Shown here one piece after another: positions 1-8,114 of a stretch of DNA of 22,059 nt. Under the pieces are notes generated by a model. The model was not told the DNA's origin, made no database searches, and saw only the letters and a program-made list of their open reading frames with translations. The stretch is from NCBI GenBank assembly GCA_947483545.1, contig CANKNP010000033.1:1-22059 (forward strand), given 5' to 3'. The DNA is from Deltaproteobacteria bacterium (GTDB lineage: Bacteria > Myxococcota > UBA796 > SXON01). The position numbers and the translations under genes were made by a program. Within the stretch, counting starts at the first letter, position 1; every line of letters begins with the position of its first letter.

Positions 1-1523
1 ATGACGACCAGCGCACCCACATCACCCACAAGAACCGAGGCATGGGCTCGCCCCTCTACATGGCGCCCGAGCAGGCCCGGAGCGCCGGGGATGTAGACGC
101 GCGGGCGGACATCTGGAGCCTGGGCGTTGTGCTGTACGCGATGCTGACGGGCGATCCGCCATTTCAGGGCGCCGACTGGTACGAGATCCTGCACGCGGGG
201 AGCGCCCGCCGGTTCAAGGATGTTCGGGTCGCGCGGCCGAACACGCCCGAGGTGCTGGCCGCCGTGATCGACGCCTGTCTCCAGCCGGATCGCGACCTTC
301 GACCGAGCGATGTGGGAGCGCTGCTCCGGATGCTGGACGGCGCGGGGGAGCGGCGCTCGGTGGCCCGCACGTTCAACTCCTTCGAGCCCCCGGTGCGGGA
401 ACGTCCGGCGGAGATCGAGCGTTCTCCGCCTTCCCCTCCAAGAACGCCGCCCGTGCTACCCGGTCCGGAGAGCGCGACCCGCGCCCAAACCACCCGGCGC
501 GAGCATGTGGTCCGCACGACGGTGGCGGTTTGGGCCCTCGCGACGGCCGCGCTGACCGGCTGGTGGGGCCTCGGTGCGCCCTTGGACGCGCTCCTCCAGT
601 CCCCCGTGCTGCGGCTCGCGGGGCGAAGTGTGATCCTCGAAGATGTCGTGGTGGTCGGGCTCCCCGAGACAGCGAGCTTGCCGAGCCTGCGGGGCACGTA
701 CGCTGAGCTGCTGGACCGCCTGGTCGCCGCGAAGGCTGCGGCGGTGGTGTTGGATGTGACGCTGAGCGCTGCGGATCCCGCGGATGCGGAGATCGCCGCG
801 GCGATGTCCCGCGCCCGGGTGGCGGGCACCGAGGTGATCTTGCCGGTCCGCGTCACCGGCGAGACGGTGTCGCCGCCGGACAGCGGCGCGATTCGATCGG
901 CCGCGACGCTCGGGCACGTCGTCTCGCTCGCAGATCTGGACCGCGGGTGGGTCCGCAGCGCGCGGCTTGTCGTGCGATCGAAGGAGGGGACCGCGTACGA
1001 CCATGTGAGCGGGCTGGCGGTCGCCGCCACGCTGAGGGCGAAGGTAAAGGTTCAAAGCGGCGAGCTGGTGATCGGACCGCTGCGGAACGCCGCGGCGCGA
1101 AACCGGTACGTGTTCCCGCCGGCGGGTCCAGCCACCGTTTTGCCAGCCGCGGGCGCGTTGGAGGCTGTCGCCGGGCGGATCGTGGTGGTCGGGGCGATGC
1201 AGGGGGACATGGATCTGCACCGCACGGCGGACGGCCCGGCCTATGGGTGCGAGATCCTCGCGGTCGAGATCCAGACGCTCCTCCGGCAAGCCGCGCTGCG
1301 CATGGCCCCGCCGGAGGTGGAAGCGCTGTGCGCCATGGCCCTGATGGTCGCATCCGGGCTGCTCGCCCGGCGGTCCTGGCTGATCTTCACGCTTCCCGCC
1401 GTGATCTTCGTGAGCTTGAGCATCGCGTTGGCGGCCGGGGGGGTCATGGTCGGGATGGCGATCCCCGCGTTGAGCGCCGCGGTCGGGGTGGGGTTGGGGC
1501 GGCGGGGGTACCCGCCGGGTTGA
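1..1523 (+). CDS. Ser/Thr protein kinase with C-terminal CHASE2 sensor (5' partial)
   Basis: The reading frame is open from base 3, so the gene starts before the window; about 506 residues are visible. It opens in the kinase activation segment, with [10 protein letters not shown] (subdomain VIII) and then [15 protein letters not shown] (subdomain IX, with the invariant Asp). The ATP-binding lobe and the HRD and DFG motifs lie outside. After the kinase lobe comes a Pro/Arg-rich juxtamembrane stretch, a membrane segment near base 515-585 ([13 protein letters not shown]), and a roughly 230-residue domain whose layout fits CHASE2, an extracytoplasmic sensor. Three hydrophobic C-terminal segments follow (about bases 1315-1500), also usual for CHASE2 proteins. 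By family knowledge it phosphorylates Ser/Thr of cytoplasmic partners in response to an envelope signal; ligand and substrate are unknown. Nothing ties it to the neighbouring genes, which run on the opposite strand. Kinase call is firm; CHASE2 is likely. Confidence 0.88.
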   Translation, partial: DDQRTHITHKNRGMGSPLYMAPEQARSAGDVDARADIWSLGVVLYAMLTGDPPFQGADWYEILHAGSARRFKDVRVARPNTPEVLAAVIDACLQPDRDLRPSDVGALLRMLDGAGERRSVARTFNSFEPPVRERPAEIERSPPSPPRTPPVLPGPESATRAQTTRREHVVRTTVAVWALATAALTGWWGLGAPLDALLQSPVLRLAGRSVILEDVVVVGLPETASLPSLRGTYAELLDRLVAAKAAAVVLDVTLSAADPADAEIAAAMSRARVAGTEVILPVRVTGETVSPPDSGAIRSAATLGHVVSLADLDRGWVRSARLVVRSKEGTAYDHVSGLAVAATLRAKVKVQSGELVIGPLRNAAARNRYVFPPAGPATVLPAAGALEAVAGRIVVVGAMQGDMDLHRTADGPAYGCEILAVEIQTLLRQAALRMAPPEVEALCAMALMVASGLLARRSWLIFTLPAVIFVSLSIALAAGGVMVGMAIPALSAAVGVGLGRRGYPPG

Positions 1524-1648
1524 ACGGGCGTTCTGCGGCGGTGACGGACCCCAGGAGATGGAACCGAGCCCGCCAACTGGAGCATGACCGTCGCATATAA
1601 CAAAAATGAGGGGCTCAGTTATGTTCTATGGCCGGCTCGGCACCCGGG

Positions 1649-1857
1649 GGGCCAGCCCGGGCGCTGGACAAACAACACCGTCCTAAGTCTCTGGAAGTGC
1701 TTGACTTGGAGCCAGGCTGGCCCCTAACCGCACCGTTCCAGGTGGAAGGCGGCGGGCCCCGGCGTCTTCGACGGACCGTCGCATTCCTCCGGTAGGAACG
1801 GTGCAAAGAGACCGGCGAGCCGCGAGCGAGGTTCGCCGAGCGCACGGATCGGCGGCG
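1649..1857 (+). repeat. Dispersed intergenic repeat, copy A (inverted relative to 6034-6240)
   Basis: Read on the plus strand, this segment matches the reverse complement of 6034-6240 over its whole length, at roughly 85-88% identity by eye with at least one single-base indel. The best block is a perfect 26-nt match (1789-1814 against 6102-6077). It begins with an imperfect palindrome with arms CCAGC and GCTGG (1652-1667). The indel shifts the reading frame between copies, which argues against a conserved protein. It could be a miniature mobile element, a REP/BIME-like element, or a structured RNA. No transposase is present. Confidence 0.85.
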
Positions 1858-1946
1858 ACGTTCCAGGGCGCCGTGAAACGCCGCTGGGAATCCGCGGGAT
1901 GCCGGGATGGTGGTTCATACCGTCCTTTTCTCGCACACCCCCCTCC

Positions 1947-2007
1947 GCCCTTCGGGCACCTCCCCCCTTGCAGGGGGGAGGGGGGAAGCGTTCGCCTTTT
2001 CGCGAAC
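1947..2007 (-). terminator. GC-rich palindromes downstream of the response regulator gene
   Basis: Three inverted repeats lie just past the regulator's stop codon. One has a 4-bp stem, GCCC-TTC-GGGC (1947-1957). One is a perfect 10-bp stem, CCTCCCCCCT with AGGGGGGAGG and a 3-nt TGC loop (1959-1981). One is a 6-bp stem, GTTCGC with GCGAAC (1990-2007). None is followed by a clear T-run in the direction of the regulator's transcription, so this is not a classical intrinsic terminator. It could be an mRNA 3'-end stabiliser, or a dispersed intergenic module of a kind common in high-GC genomes. Confidence 0.35.
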
Positions 2008-2028
2008 CCTGCCCCCTTGCCGGCCGCG

Positions 2029-3420
2029 TCACCCGAACGTGATGTCTTGCAGCCGAATGTTCAGCCGCCCAATCCGGTAGTTGAGGTTCGATCGGGAGAT
2101 GCCCAGCTTGCGCGCCGCCTGGGCTTGAACGCCCCCGGCCTCTTGCAGCGCCTCGATGATCAGCTGTCGCTCGACCTGATCGAGCGCGGTGGGCAGGCCG
2201 CCCGGGCCGATGTCATCGACGGTGATGCCGGCGCCCCCAGGTCGGGTGACGGGCTCCGCATCGGGCAGCCGGACAGTCGCGATCTCCCCGCCGGCCGCGA
2301 GCAGGACGGTGCGCTCCATGAAGTGCTCGAGCTCGCGGATGTTGCCGGGCCAGGAGTGGGCTTGCAGCGTGCGCATCGCGGCGGGGCTGATCTCCGGCTC
2401 GCGGCGGCCATGGCGCTCAGCAAACTTGCGGCAGAAGTGATGCACAAGCAGCGGAATGTCGTCCCGGCGGTCGCGCAAAGGCGGCAGCTTGATGTTGAAG
2501 ACATGCAGCCGGTAGTACAGGTCGGCGCGGAAGTTGCCGGCTTGCACCTCTTTGCGCAAGTCCCGGTTGGTCGCGGCGATCACCCGGACGTCCACCTTCA
2601 CGGTGGACTCGCCGCCCACGCGGGTGAACGTGCCGCCTTCAAGTACCCGAAGCAGGCGGACCTGTACGCTGGGCGGGATCTCGCCGATCTCGTCGAGGAA
2701 CAAGCTGCCGCCGTCGGCCTGCTCGAATTTGCCCTGGTGCTGGCGTGTGGCCCCGGTGAACGACCCGCGCTCGTGTCCGAACAGCTCGCTCTCCAGCAAG
2801 TTCTCGGGCAAAGCACCACAGTTGACCGCGATCATCGGGCCCTGGGCGCGACGGCTTCGGTAGTGGATGGAGTGGGCGATGAGCTCCTTGCCTGTGCCCG
2901 TCTCGCCGTTGATGAGCACCAGCGCGTTGGAGTCCGCGACTGCCTGCACCTGCTCGTAGACCTCGCGCATCGGGCCGGAGATGCCGATCATGTTGGCGAA
3001 GCCGTACTTCTCGGTGACCTCCTGCCGGAGCTGGGCCAGCTCCCGTTGCATCGCGCGCGTCTGGACCGCTCGGTCCAGCAAGACCAGCAGCTCGTCGCGC
3101 TCGATCGGCTTGATGATGTAGTCGGAGGCGCCCGCCTTCATCGCGGTCACGGCGTCCTGGACCGATCCGAACCCCGTCATGATGACCACGCGGGTCTCAG
3201 GCCAGTGCGTGCGCACCTCGGCGAGCAGGCTCATGCCCGAGCCCCCGGGCATGTTGACGTCGGTCAGCAGCACGTCGTAGGAGGACTCCCGCAGGAGTTG
3301 CACGGCCTCAGCACTGGTGGACGCGAGGGCGACCTCGTAGTTCGCCTTCTGCAAGTTCACCGAGAGCGCGGTGCGGACGGCGCGATCGTCGTCAGCGACC
3401 AGGATGCGGGCGGACTTCAC
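2029..3420 (-). CDS. NtrC-family sigma-54-dependent response regulator
   Basis: It activates sigma-54 promoters once phosphorylated. Numbering from the longest frame (TTG at 3438), the receiver domain spans about 10-125, with acidic pocket D17/D18, phospho-acceptor D60, T88 and K110 (IIKP). The AAA+ domain spans about 150-385: Walker A GETGTGKE (178-185), the sigma-54 contact loop as GSFTGA (225-230) instead of the commoner GAFTGA, Walker [10 protein letters not shown] (from 245), and RADLYYRL. A Fis-type helix-turn-helix sits at the C-terminus ([19 protein letters not shown]). I place the start at GTG 3420 because it lies 4 nt past the protease stop and gives an N-terminus of normal length. 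TTG 3438 would overlap that gene by 14 nt. It is probably co-transcribed with the upstream sppA-like gene. No partner histidine kinase is present. Target promoters are unknown. Confidence 0.93.
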   Translation of the reverse strand: MKSARILVADDDRAVRTALSVNLQKANYEVALASTSAEAVQLLRESSYDVLLTDVNMPGGSGMSLLAEVRTHWPETRVVIMTGFGSVQDAVTAMKAGASDYIIKPIERDELLVLLDRAVQTRAMQRELAQLRQEVTEKYGFANMIGISGPMREVYEQVQAVADSNALVLINGETGTGKELIAHSIHYRSRRAQGPMIAVNCGALPENLLESELFGHERGSFTGATRQHQGKFEQADGGSLFLDEIGEIPPSVQVRLLRVLEGGTFTRVGGESTVKVDVRVIAATNRDLRKEVQAGNFRADLYYRLHVFNIKLPPLRDRRDDIPLLVHHFCRKFAERHGRREPEISPAAMRTLQAHSWPGNIRELEHFMERTVLLAAGGEIATVRLPDAEPVTRPGGAGITVDDIGPGGLPTALDQVERQLIIEALQEAGGVQAQAARKLGISRSNLNYRIGRLNIRLQDITFG

Positions 3421-3424
3421 GCCG

Positions 3425-5920
3425 TCACCGGATCTCAAGGTGGTACGGCATCATCGCGAACACCGAGGTGCCTTCCAGCGCGGCGAGGGACCAGAAGGGG
3501 CGCAACGCCTCGGGGAGCTCGATCTCTGTGGTGCCGAGGGGGCCCTTTCCGCCCATCACCTTCCGCACGCCCGCGCGGATGAGGTTCGTCGGAAGGTCGC
3601 TGCCCCCGCCCCAGGGGTCGTACGCGACCAGGGTGTAGGGCGCCCCTTCCGCGATGTTCGCCTCTTTTCGCGCGCGGTCCACCGCATCGTAGAGCCCACC
3701 AAACGCGTCCACCAGCCCACGTTCGGAGGCCGCGGTGCCGCTCCAGACCCGGCCGCGGGCGACCTCTTCCACCTGCTCGTCCGAGAGATGCCGGCCTTGC
3801 GCCACCTTGGACTTGAACTGCGCGTACGTCTCCCCGATCATGCGGTCCAACGCGGCGAGTTGGATATCGTCGAAGGGCTTGGACATGGAGTACATGCTGG
3901 CGTTGCGGCCGCGGTCAAAGCTCTCGGTCTCGATGTGCAGCTTCTCGAACAGCCCCTGCATGTTGTACTTGCCGCCGTAGACGCCGATGCTCCCGGTGAC
4001 CGTGGACGGCAGGGCGTAGATCGCCGTCGCGTTCGCAGCCACATAGTACCCACCGGACGCGGCATATCCGCCCATGCTGACCACCACGGGCTTGTCGTCA
4101 TCGCGGAGGCGCTGTACGGCCCGCCAGATCTCGTCGGATGCAAAGGCCGACCCGCCGGGGCTGTCCACGCGGAGCACGACCGCCTTGATCGCGCTGGTGT
4201 TGCGGGCCTGATCGAGGGCGCGGACGACGGTGTCCGATCCGGTGGAGCCCCCGCTCAGGAATCCGCCTGAGCTGCTGGATCCCTCGGAGATCGGGCCGTC
4301 AACCACGATGACCCCGATGGCCCGCTGGGGCTGCCAGCCGGCCTGGTCGGGGGCCTCTTCGTAGTCGTCGTCGAGGAACAGGCCCTTTTGGGTGAACACC
4401 TTGTGCAGCTCCCGCTCGACCTCGTCGGGGTACACCAGCGCATCCACGAGCCCGTTGGCGAGCGCCTCCTTCGCGGTGAAGGGCCCCTGGTCGATGAGCG
4501 CCTTGACCTCTTCCGGGGTCTTGCCCCGACCGAGGGCGATACCGCCGTGCAACGCGCCCGCGAGGTCGTCCAGGAGCGCGTCCATCTCCTCTCGCGCAGG
4601 GTCCGACGACGACGTGTTGGTCCACTGCTCAGGCGCGGACTTGAACTCAGCGCGCTTCCGATATTGCGCCTCGACCCCCACGAGATCGAGCGCGCCCTTG
4701 AAAAACTGGAGCTCTGCCGAGAGCCCGACCAGGTCCAGGCCGCCGGCGGGGTGCAGGTAGATGCGGTCCGCGACGGAGGCGAGCATGTAGGTGCCGTTCG
4801 ATGCCTCGCCATCGATGTAGACCACGACCGACTTCCGGTTGGTGCGTGCGCCCAACAGCAGGCTTCGAATCTCCTCGATTTGGGCGAAGCTGAACGGCAC
4901 GCTGTGCACCCGCACGAGGATGCCCCGCACCTGGGGGTCGTGCGCTGCTTTGTCGAGCCGACGGAGGAGCGTGAGGTAGCCCTCGGGCGCGGGGGACAGC
5001 AGACCGCCCTGCGGGCTGTAGGGATAGGCGCCGTCGAGCGAGAACTCGGCGATTTTGCGGCCGGGGACGAAGAGTTGGTCCTCTCGCGGGATGGTCGCGA
5101 GGTAGCCACCGACGCCAGGGTTGGTGGGGTCGCCGAGCCCGGTGGCGCCGTCCACGCCGATGGCCATGTCCGCGACATGGAATTCCAGAGCGGCGCCCAC
5201 GGTGAGTGCGACGGGATCGAGGAAAGGGACGTCCGCGTAGCCCCGGAGCCAGAGCCCCCGGGTGGGCTTGAGCCGGAGCGAGCCCACGCCGTGCTGCTCA
5301 GGTGCGCTGTTGGGTGGTGCTACCGCGCGCCAGTCGACGCCGAGCGTGATCACGTCGTTCCATGGCCGGAGGGCGAGGCCGCCGCCGTACTCGGTGGAGG
5401 CGCCGAGGGAGGGCGCGGGGTTGCCGATGTTCTGGACCCGCCCCGCGAAGCCGAGGAAAGGCACGGGCCGCCAGCCCACGCCGAGATCCCAGGAGACGAA
5501 GTTGTTGTCCCCGCCATCCGGGAGCTGCCAGTGGATGCCCGTGCCAAGCGCGACGCCGTCCGCGATGCGGAGCGAGGCACCGGTCGAAAAGCTCCACCAG
5601 CCCGCCGGATCCACTGTGCCATCGTCGAACTGGCGGTAGCCGACGCCGAGCCCAAGCCCGCTGCCGGCGGTGGCGACGGTGAAGGCGTTCAGACCGTCGT
5701 CCAAGGCGCTGCGGTTGTAGTAGAACGCATACCCAGGGTCGCGATCGAAGTTCATCAACGCCGGGTTCTGGAAGAGCACGTGTACGCCGTCCTCGCCCGC
5801 GAGGCTCTTGAACGGCAGGTCCGGGTGGTCGGTGGGGCCGGCGCTAGCGAGGCTGGGGAGCGCTGTGAACAGCAGGATCCCGGCCGCCCGCGAGCGGAGA
5901 GTACACGTCGCGATGGGCAT
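3425..5920 (-). CDS. sppA: SppA-type S49 peptidase fused to an outer-membrane-barrel-like N-terminal domain
   Basis: This is an 831-residue exported protein. The start is ATG 5920 (GGAG 8-11 nt upstream). A signal peptide follows (ILLFTALPSLASA, cleavage near 26). An open frame extends to 6148, but those codons fall in repeat B and precede the signal peptide. Residues about 27-290 are glycine- and aromatic-rich alternating strands with a FQNPALMNF motif. They resemble PorV/TraF-type barrel proteins. Residues about 300-831 match the two-domain 67K SppA fold. The general-base Lys is K427 (AEFKSAPEQW) and the nucleophile Ser is S622 (YAASGGYYV); their spacing of 195 is close to the 200 of E. coli SppA. 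By family it cleaves leftover signal peptides or membrane peptides. Here the fused domain may tether or feed the protease at the outer membrane. It heads a two-gene unit with the response regulator. Confidence 0.9.
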   Translation of the reverse strand: MPIATCTLRSRAAGILLFTALPSLASAGPTDHPDLPFKSLAGEDGVHVLFQNPALMNFDRDPGYAFYYNRSALDDGLNAFTVATAGSGLGLGVGYRQFDDGTVDPAGWWSFSTGASLRIADGVALGTGIHWQLPDGGDNNFVSWDLGVGWRPVPFLGFAGRVQNIGNPAPSLGASTEYGGGLALRPWNDVITLGVDWRAVAPPNSAPEQHGVGSLRLKPTRGLWLRGYADVPFLDPVALTVGAALEFHVADMAIGVDGATGLGDPTNPGVGGYLATIPREDQLFVPGRKIAEFSLDGAYPYSPQGGLLSPAPEGYLTLLRRLDKAAHDPQVRGILVRVHSVPFSFAQIEEIRSLLLGARTNRKSVVVYIDGEASNGTYMLASVADRIYLHPAGGLDLVGLSAELQFFKGALDLVGVEAQYRKRAEFKSAPEQWTNTSSSDPAREEMDALLDDLAGALHGGIALGRGKTPEEVKALIDQGPFTAKEALANGLVDALVYPDEVERELHKVFTQKGLFLDDDYEEAPDQAGWQPQRAIGVIVVDGPISEGSSSSGGFLSGGSTGSDTVVRALDQARNTSAIKAVVLRVDSPGGSAFASDEIWRAVQRLRDDDKPVVVSMGGYAASGGYYVAANATAIYALPSTVTGSIGVYGGKYNMQGLFEKLHIETESFDRGRNASMYSMSKPFDDIQLAALDRMIGETYAQFKSKVAQGRHLSDEQVEEVARGRVWSGTAASERGLVDAFGGLYDAVDRARKEANIAEGAPYTLVAYDPWGGGSDLPTNLIRAGVRKVMGGKGPLGTTEIELPEALRPFWSLAALEGTSVFAMMPYHLEIR

Positions 5921-6033
5921 CCTGGCTCCGATGCTTCGTTGTAACGCGACGGACAAGCCCCAGGTTCCCCCCGCCGATGTGCAGCGGCGCCCCACGGCCG
6001 AGATCAGCCACCAGCCTCGGGCCCCAAGCCGCC

Positions 6034-6240
6034 CACCGCCGATCCGCGCGCTCGGCGAACCGCGCGCGCGGATCGGCGGTCTCTTTGCACCGTTCCTACC
6101 GGCGGAATGCGACGGTTCGTCGAAGACGCCGAGCCCGTCGCCTTCCACCTGTAACGGTGCGGGTTGGGGTCAGCCCGGCTCCAAGTCAAGCACTCCTTGG
6201 GCTTAGGGCGGCGTTGTCTGTCCAGCGCCCGGGCTGGCCC
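6034..6240 (-). repeat. Dispersed intergenic repeat, copy B (inverted relative to 1649-1857)
   Basis: The reverse complement of this segment aligns with 1649-1857. The outer boundary is near 6240 (matching GGGCCAGCCCGGGCGCTGG of copy A) and the inner boundary near 6034. Copies A and B face each other and enclose the protease/regulator pair. Both copies are followed, on the side away from those genes, by an AT-richer patch, so the true element could extend further. Copy B keeps a perfect hairpin that has decayed in copy A. Confidence 0.85.
6036..6079. repeat. Perfect 15-bp palindrome within repeat B
   Basis: The left arm CCGCCGATCCGCGCG (6036-6050) and right arm CGCGCGGATCGGCGG (6065-6079) are exact reverse complements around a 14-nt spacer. 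As RNA this is a very stable hairpin on either strand. The matching part of copy A (about 1811-1857) pairs only imperfectly. It could be a recognition structure for a REP-type transposase acting in trans, a bidirectional terminator, or a protein-binding dyad. Confidence 0.8.
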
Positions 6241-6361
6241 GCCGCACGACCCCGCCTCATCGAAAATTCACTCTCGCCACGTCAAGACCTCTGTTCGTTT
6301 GAACTAGCAAGCATGTCGCCGTAAGTGAGCAAGATTTTTTCACTATTCTGGGGTACATGTC

Positions 6362-6390
6362 TTGATTCCCGTCGAGAGGTGGGTGAGAAT
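6362..6390 (+). promoter_or_regulatory. Candidate housekeeping promoter for the dacB-like gene
   Basis: TTGATT (6362-6367) and GAGAAT (6385-6390) are separated by exactly 17 nt. Each matches 4 of 6 consensus bases for a sigma-70-type promoter. They sit in the AT-richest part of the intergenic region, about 47 nt before the chosen start codon. This is pattern-matching only. No sigma-54 (GG-N10-GC) site was found with confidence nearby. Confidence 0.3.
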
Positions 6391-6436
6391 CTATGGGCCG
6401 GCTCGCGCGTTGTTCCCCTGTCCCCCCGAGGTCGCT

Positions 6437-8008
6437 ATGCGGCTCCATCTTCTGGCCCTGCTGTCCCTGCTTACCCTGCCGATCGCCTGGGCAAACGAGC
6501 CCACGGCGGGCGCGCCGGAGGTGCAGGTGGACGGGGCGACCCCTGAGCCCGTCGCTGGCGAAGAGATTGCCAGGATCCCCGCGCAGATTCAGCCGCTGCA
6601 TGACGCCCTCGCGCAGCTCTCGACGGACCCCCTGTTCAGCTCGTCGGTCGTCTCAGTCCAGGTGGTGGACGCCGAGAGCGGCGCGCAAGTCTACGCCTGG
6701 GGCGAGGACAAAGCGCTGGTCCCCGCGAGCACGATGAAGCTCTTGACTGCGGCCACCGCGCTCCGTGCGTTGGGCCCGGCGTGGACGTTCCCAACGTGGG
6801 TCATGACCAGCGCAAAGGTCGATGAGGCCGGGATCCTCGACGGATCCCTCTACATCAAGGGGCAGGGCGACCCGACGATGGTGGTCGAGCGCATGTACCG
6901 GATGGTGATGGACCTGCGGCTCCAGGGCGTGAAGGAGATCAAGGGAGATGTGGTCTTTGATGCAAGCTATTTTGCCGACACCACGTTGATCCCCGGCTGG
7001 GACAGCGAGGACGACATGGAGAACGGGCCGACCTACTTCGCGCCGTTGGGTGCGCTCTCCGTGAACTACAACATCGCCGCGATCGTCGTGCGGCCAGCGG
7101 CAACCTCTGGGGCGGCCGCCCACGCCGAGTTCGAGAGCCCCACTGCCGCGGTCGTGCTCGACAATCGGCTGACCACCGGGAGCAAGAGCAGCCGACGCTG
7201 GGTCAAGGTCGAGCGGGCTTTGGACGAATCGGGCATGATCACCACGTTCACGTTGACCGGGAACGTGCCGGTCGAGGGCGAGGCGGACACGATCTACAAG
7301 ACCCTCGCGGATCCATTGGGGAACTACATCGGGGTGTTCAGCGGCCTCCTGAAGCAACAGGGCATCAAGGTGAAGGGCAAGATGATCGCGGGCACCACCC
7401 CAGTGGACGCCAAGGTGATGTTCACAGCCAGAAGCGAGCCGCTGATGAACATCCTCGGGGAGATGAACAAGCACTCGAACAACTTCATCGCCGAGCAGGT
7501 TCTGCGCACCGTCGGGGCCGAGCGATTCGGCTTGCCGGGCACCACGGCGAAGGGCAACCAGGTGATCGCCGAGTACCTGGGCGAGATCGGGATCGCGTCC
7601 ACGGACTTCTCGCTGGTGAACGGCTCTGGGCTCTCCCGGAACGTGATGCTGAAGCCGTCGGTTTTAAGCCGTGTGCTGGTGGACATGTGGAACAGCCCGG
7701 CGGTGGGGCCGGAGTTCTTGACCACGCTGTCCGTCGGCGGTCGGGATGGAACCCTGCGGTCGCGGTTCCGCGAAGAGGCGATGGCCGGCCGGGTGCGCGG
7801 CAAGACCGGAACTCTCAACGGCGTGCATTGTCTGTCCGGCTATGTCCGCGCCCAAGACGATCACATGTATGCGTTCGCCTTCCTTGTCAACGACATCGAC
7901 GGCGCGTTGTCGCGTGCACGCCGGGCCCACGATCGCCTCGTGGACGCGCTCGCCGGGACTTCGGGCAACGTCGCGGACGGCGGCGGAGACGCGCTCACGG
8001 AGCCTTGA
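6437..8008 (+). CDS. dacB: D-alanyl-D-alanine carboxypeptidase/endopeptidase, PBP4 (DacB) family
   Basis: This is a periplasmic penicillin-binding protein that trims or cuts peptidoglycan cross-links. ATG 6437 is chosen over the upstream frame start at 6362 because GAGG lies just before it and a signal peptide follows at once (HLLALLSLLTLPIAWA). The protein is 523 residues. All three active-site motifs of the S13 family are present: SxxK as STMK (nucleophile S98, K101), SxN as SVN (S208, N210), and KTG (K456-G458). Overall length fits DacB (E. coli 477 aa), with an acidic, Ala/Pro-rich stretch after the signal peptide. It is followed after 106 bp by the motor operon on the same strand, so it may be the first gene of that transcript or a separate unit. 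A role in wall remodelling around the envelope complex is conjecture. Confidence 0.93.
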   Translation: MRLHLLALLSLLTLPIAWANEPTAGAPEVQVDGATPEPVAGEEIARIPAQIQPLHDALAQLSTDPLFSSSVVSVQVVDAESGAQVYAWGEDKALVPASTMKLLTAATALRALGPAWTFPTWVMTSAKVDEAGILDGSLYIKGQGDPTMVVERMYRMVMDLRLQGVKEIKGDVVFDASYFADTTLIPGWDSEDDMENGPTYFAPLGALSVNYNIAAIVVRPAATSGAAAHAEFESPTAAVVLDNRLTTGSKSSRRWVKVERALDESGMITTFTLTGNVPVEGEADTIYKTLADPLGNYIGVFSGLLKQQGIKVKGKMIAGTTPVDAKVMFTARSEPLMNILGEMNKHSNNFIAEQVLRTVGAERFGLPGTTAKGNQVIAEYLGEIGIASTDFSLVNGSGLSRNVMLKPSVLSRVLVDMWNSPAVGPEFLTTLSVGGRDGTLRSRFREEAMAGRVRGKTGTLNGVHCLSGYVRAQDDHMYAFAFLVNDIDGALSRARRAHDRLVDALAGTSGNVADGGGDALTEP

Positions 8009-8044
8009 ACAATCGCTCGGCGCATTGGCGAAGGAGCCTTGGAC

Positions 8045-8074
8045 GCGGTACTTCGGTACGCATCGCTGGTTTTT
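8045..8074 (+). terminator. Weak hairpin with T-run between dacB-like gene and motor operon
   Basis: A 6-bp stem with one bulged G closes on a TTCG loop (8045-8061), and a run of five T follows at 8070-8074. The stem is short and the T-run lies 8 nt away, so at best this is an attenuator. The rest of the 106-bp gap shows no convincing promoter. AGAGG at 8105-8109 is the ribosome-binding site of the next gene. Confidence 0.22.
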
Positions 8075-8114
8075 GGCGCCCGCCCCCGGGGCGATTGACG
8101 TGGTAGAGGTGTAG

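Larger units (their letters stand above)
1524..2028. other. Gene-free interval between convergent genes
   Basis: About 505 bp lie between the stop of the kinase (plus strand) and the stop of the response regulator (minus strand). No credible gene is seen. From left to right it holds an AT-richer patch (about 1590-1632), repeat copy A (1649-1857), and GC-rich palindromes (1947-2007). Open frames across it have low-complexity Arg/Pro/Ser composition and do not stay in frame between the two repeat copies. I see no clear T-tailed terminator for the kinase gene. Confidence 0.7.
5921..6436. other. Divergent intergenic region between sppA-like and dacB-like genes
   Basis: These 516 bp must hold the promoters for both divergent units. 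Bases 5921-6033 lead into the protease gene; its ribosome-binding GGAG is seen but no convincing promoter. Repeat copy B fills 6034-6240. Bases about 6244-6392 are clearly more AT-rich than the rest of the window, with a T6 run near 6335-6340, and carry the best promoter candidate for the dacB-like gene. Open frames here look like repeat translations, not genes. Confidence 0.6.

Noticed and set aside
1700..1735. TTGACT followed by a weak -10-like site inside the repeats
   Set aside because: The downstream hexamer fits poorly and is worse in copy B, so I do not call a promoter.
1801..3582. 593-codon plus-strand open frame opposite the response regulator
   Set aside because: It lies antisense to a gene with intact receiver, AAA+ and Fis domains. 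Its own product has no recognisable domain, and such shadows are expected at this GC content.
4388..5944. 518-codon plus-strand open frame opposite the sppA-like gene
   Set aside because: The minus strand carries the catalytic Lys and Ser motifs and a signal peptide. This frame has low-complexity Arg/Glu/Val composition.
5921..6148. N-terminal extension of the sppA-like gene to 6148
   Set aside because: The added codons run into repeat B and precede a good signal peptide with its own GGAG-preceded ATG at 5920.
5977..6324. Small open frames inside the repeats (also 1615-1845)
   Set aside because: Similar peptides appear in both copies only because the DNA is repeated. A single-base indel changes the frame midway, and no ribosome site or conserved end is seen.
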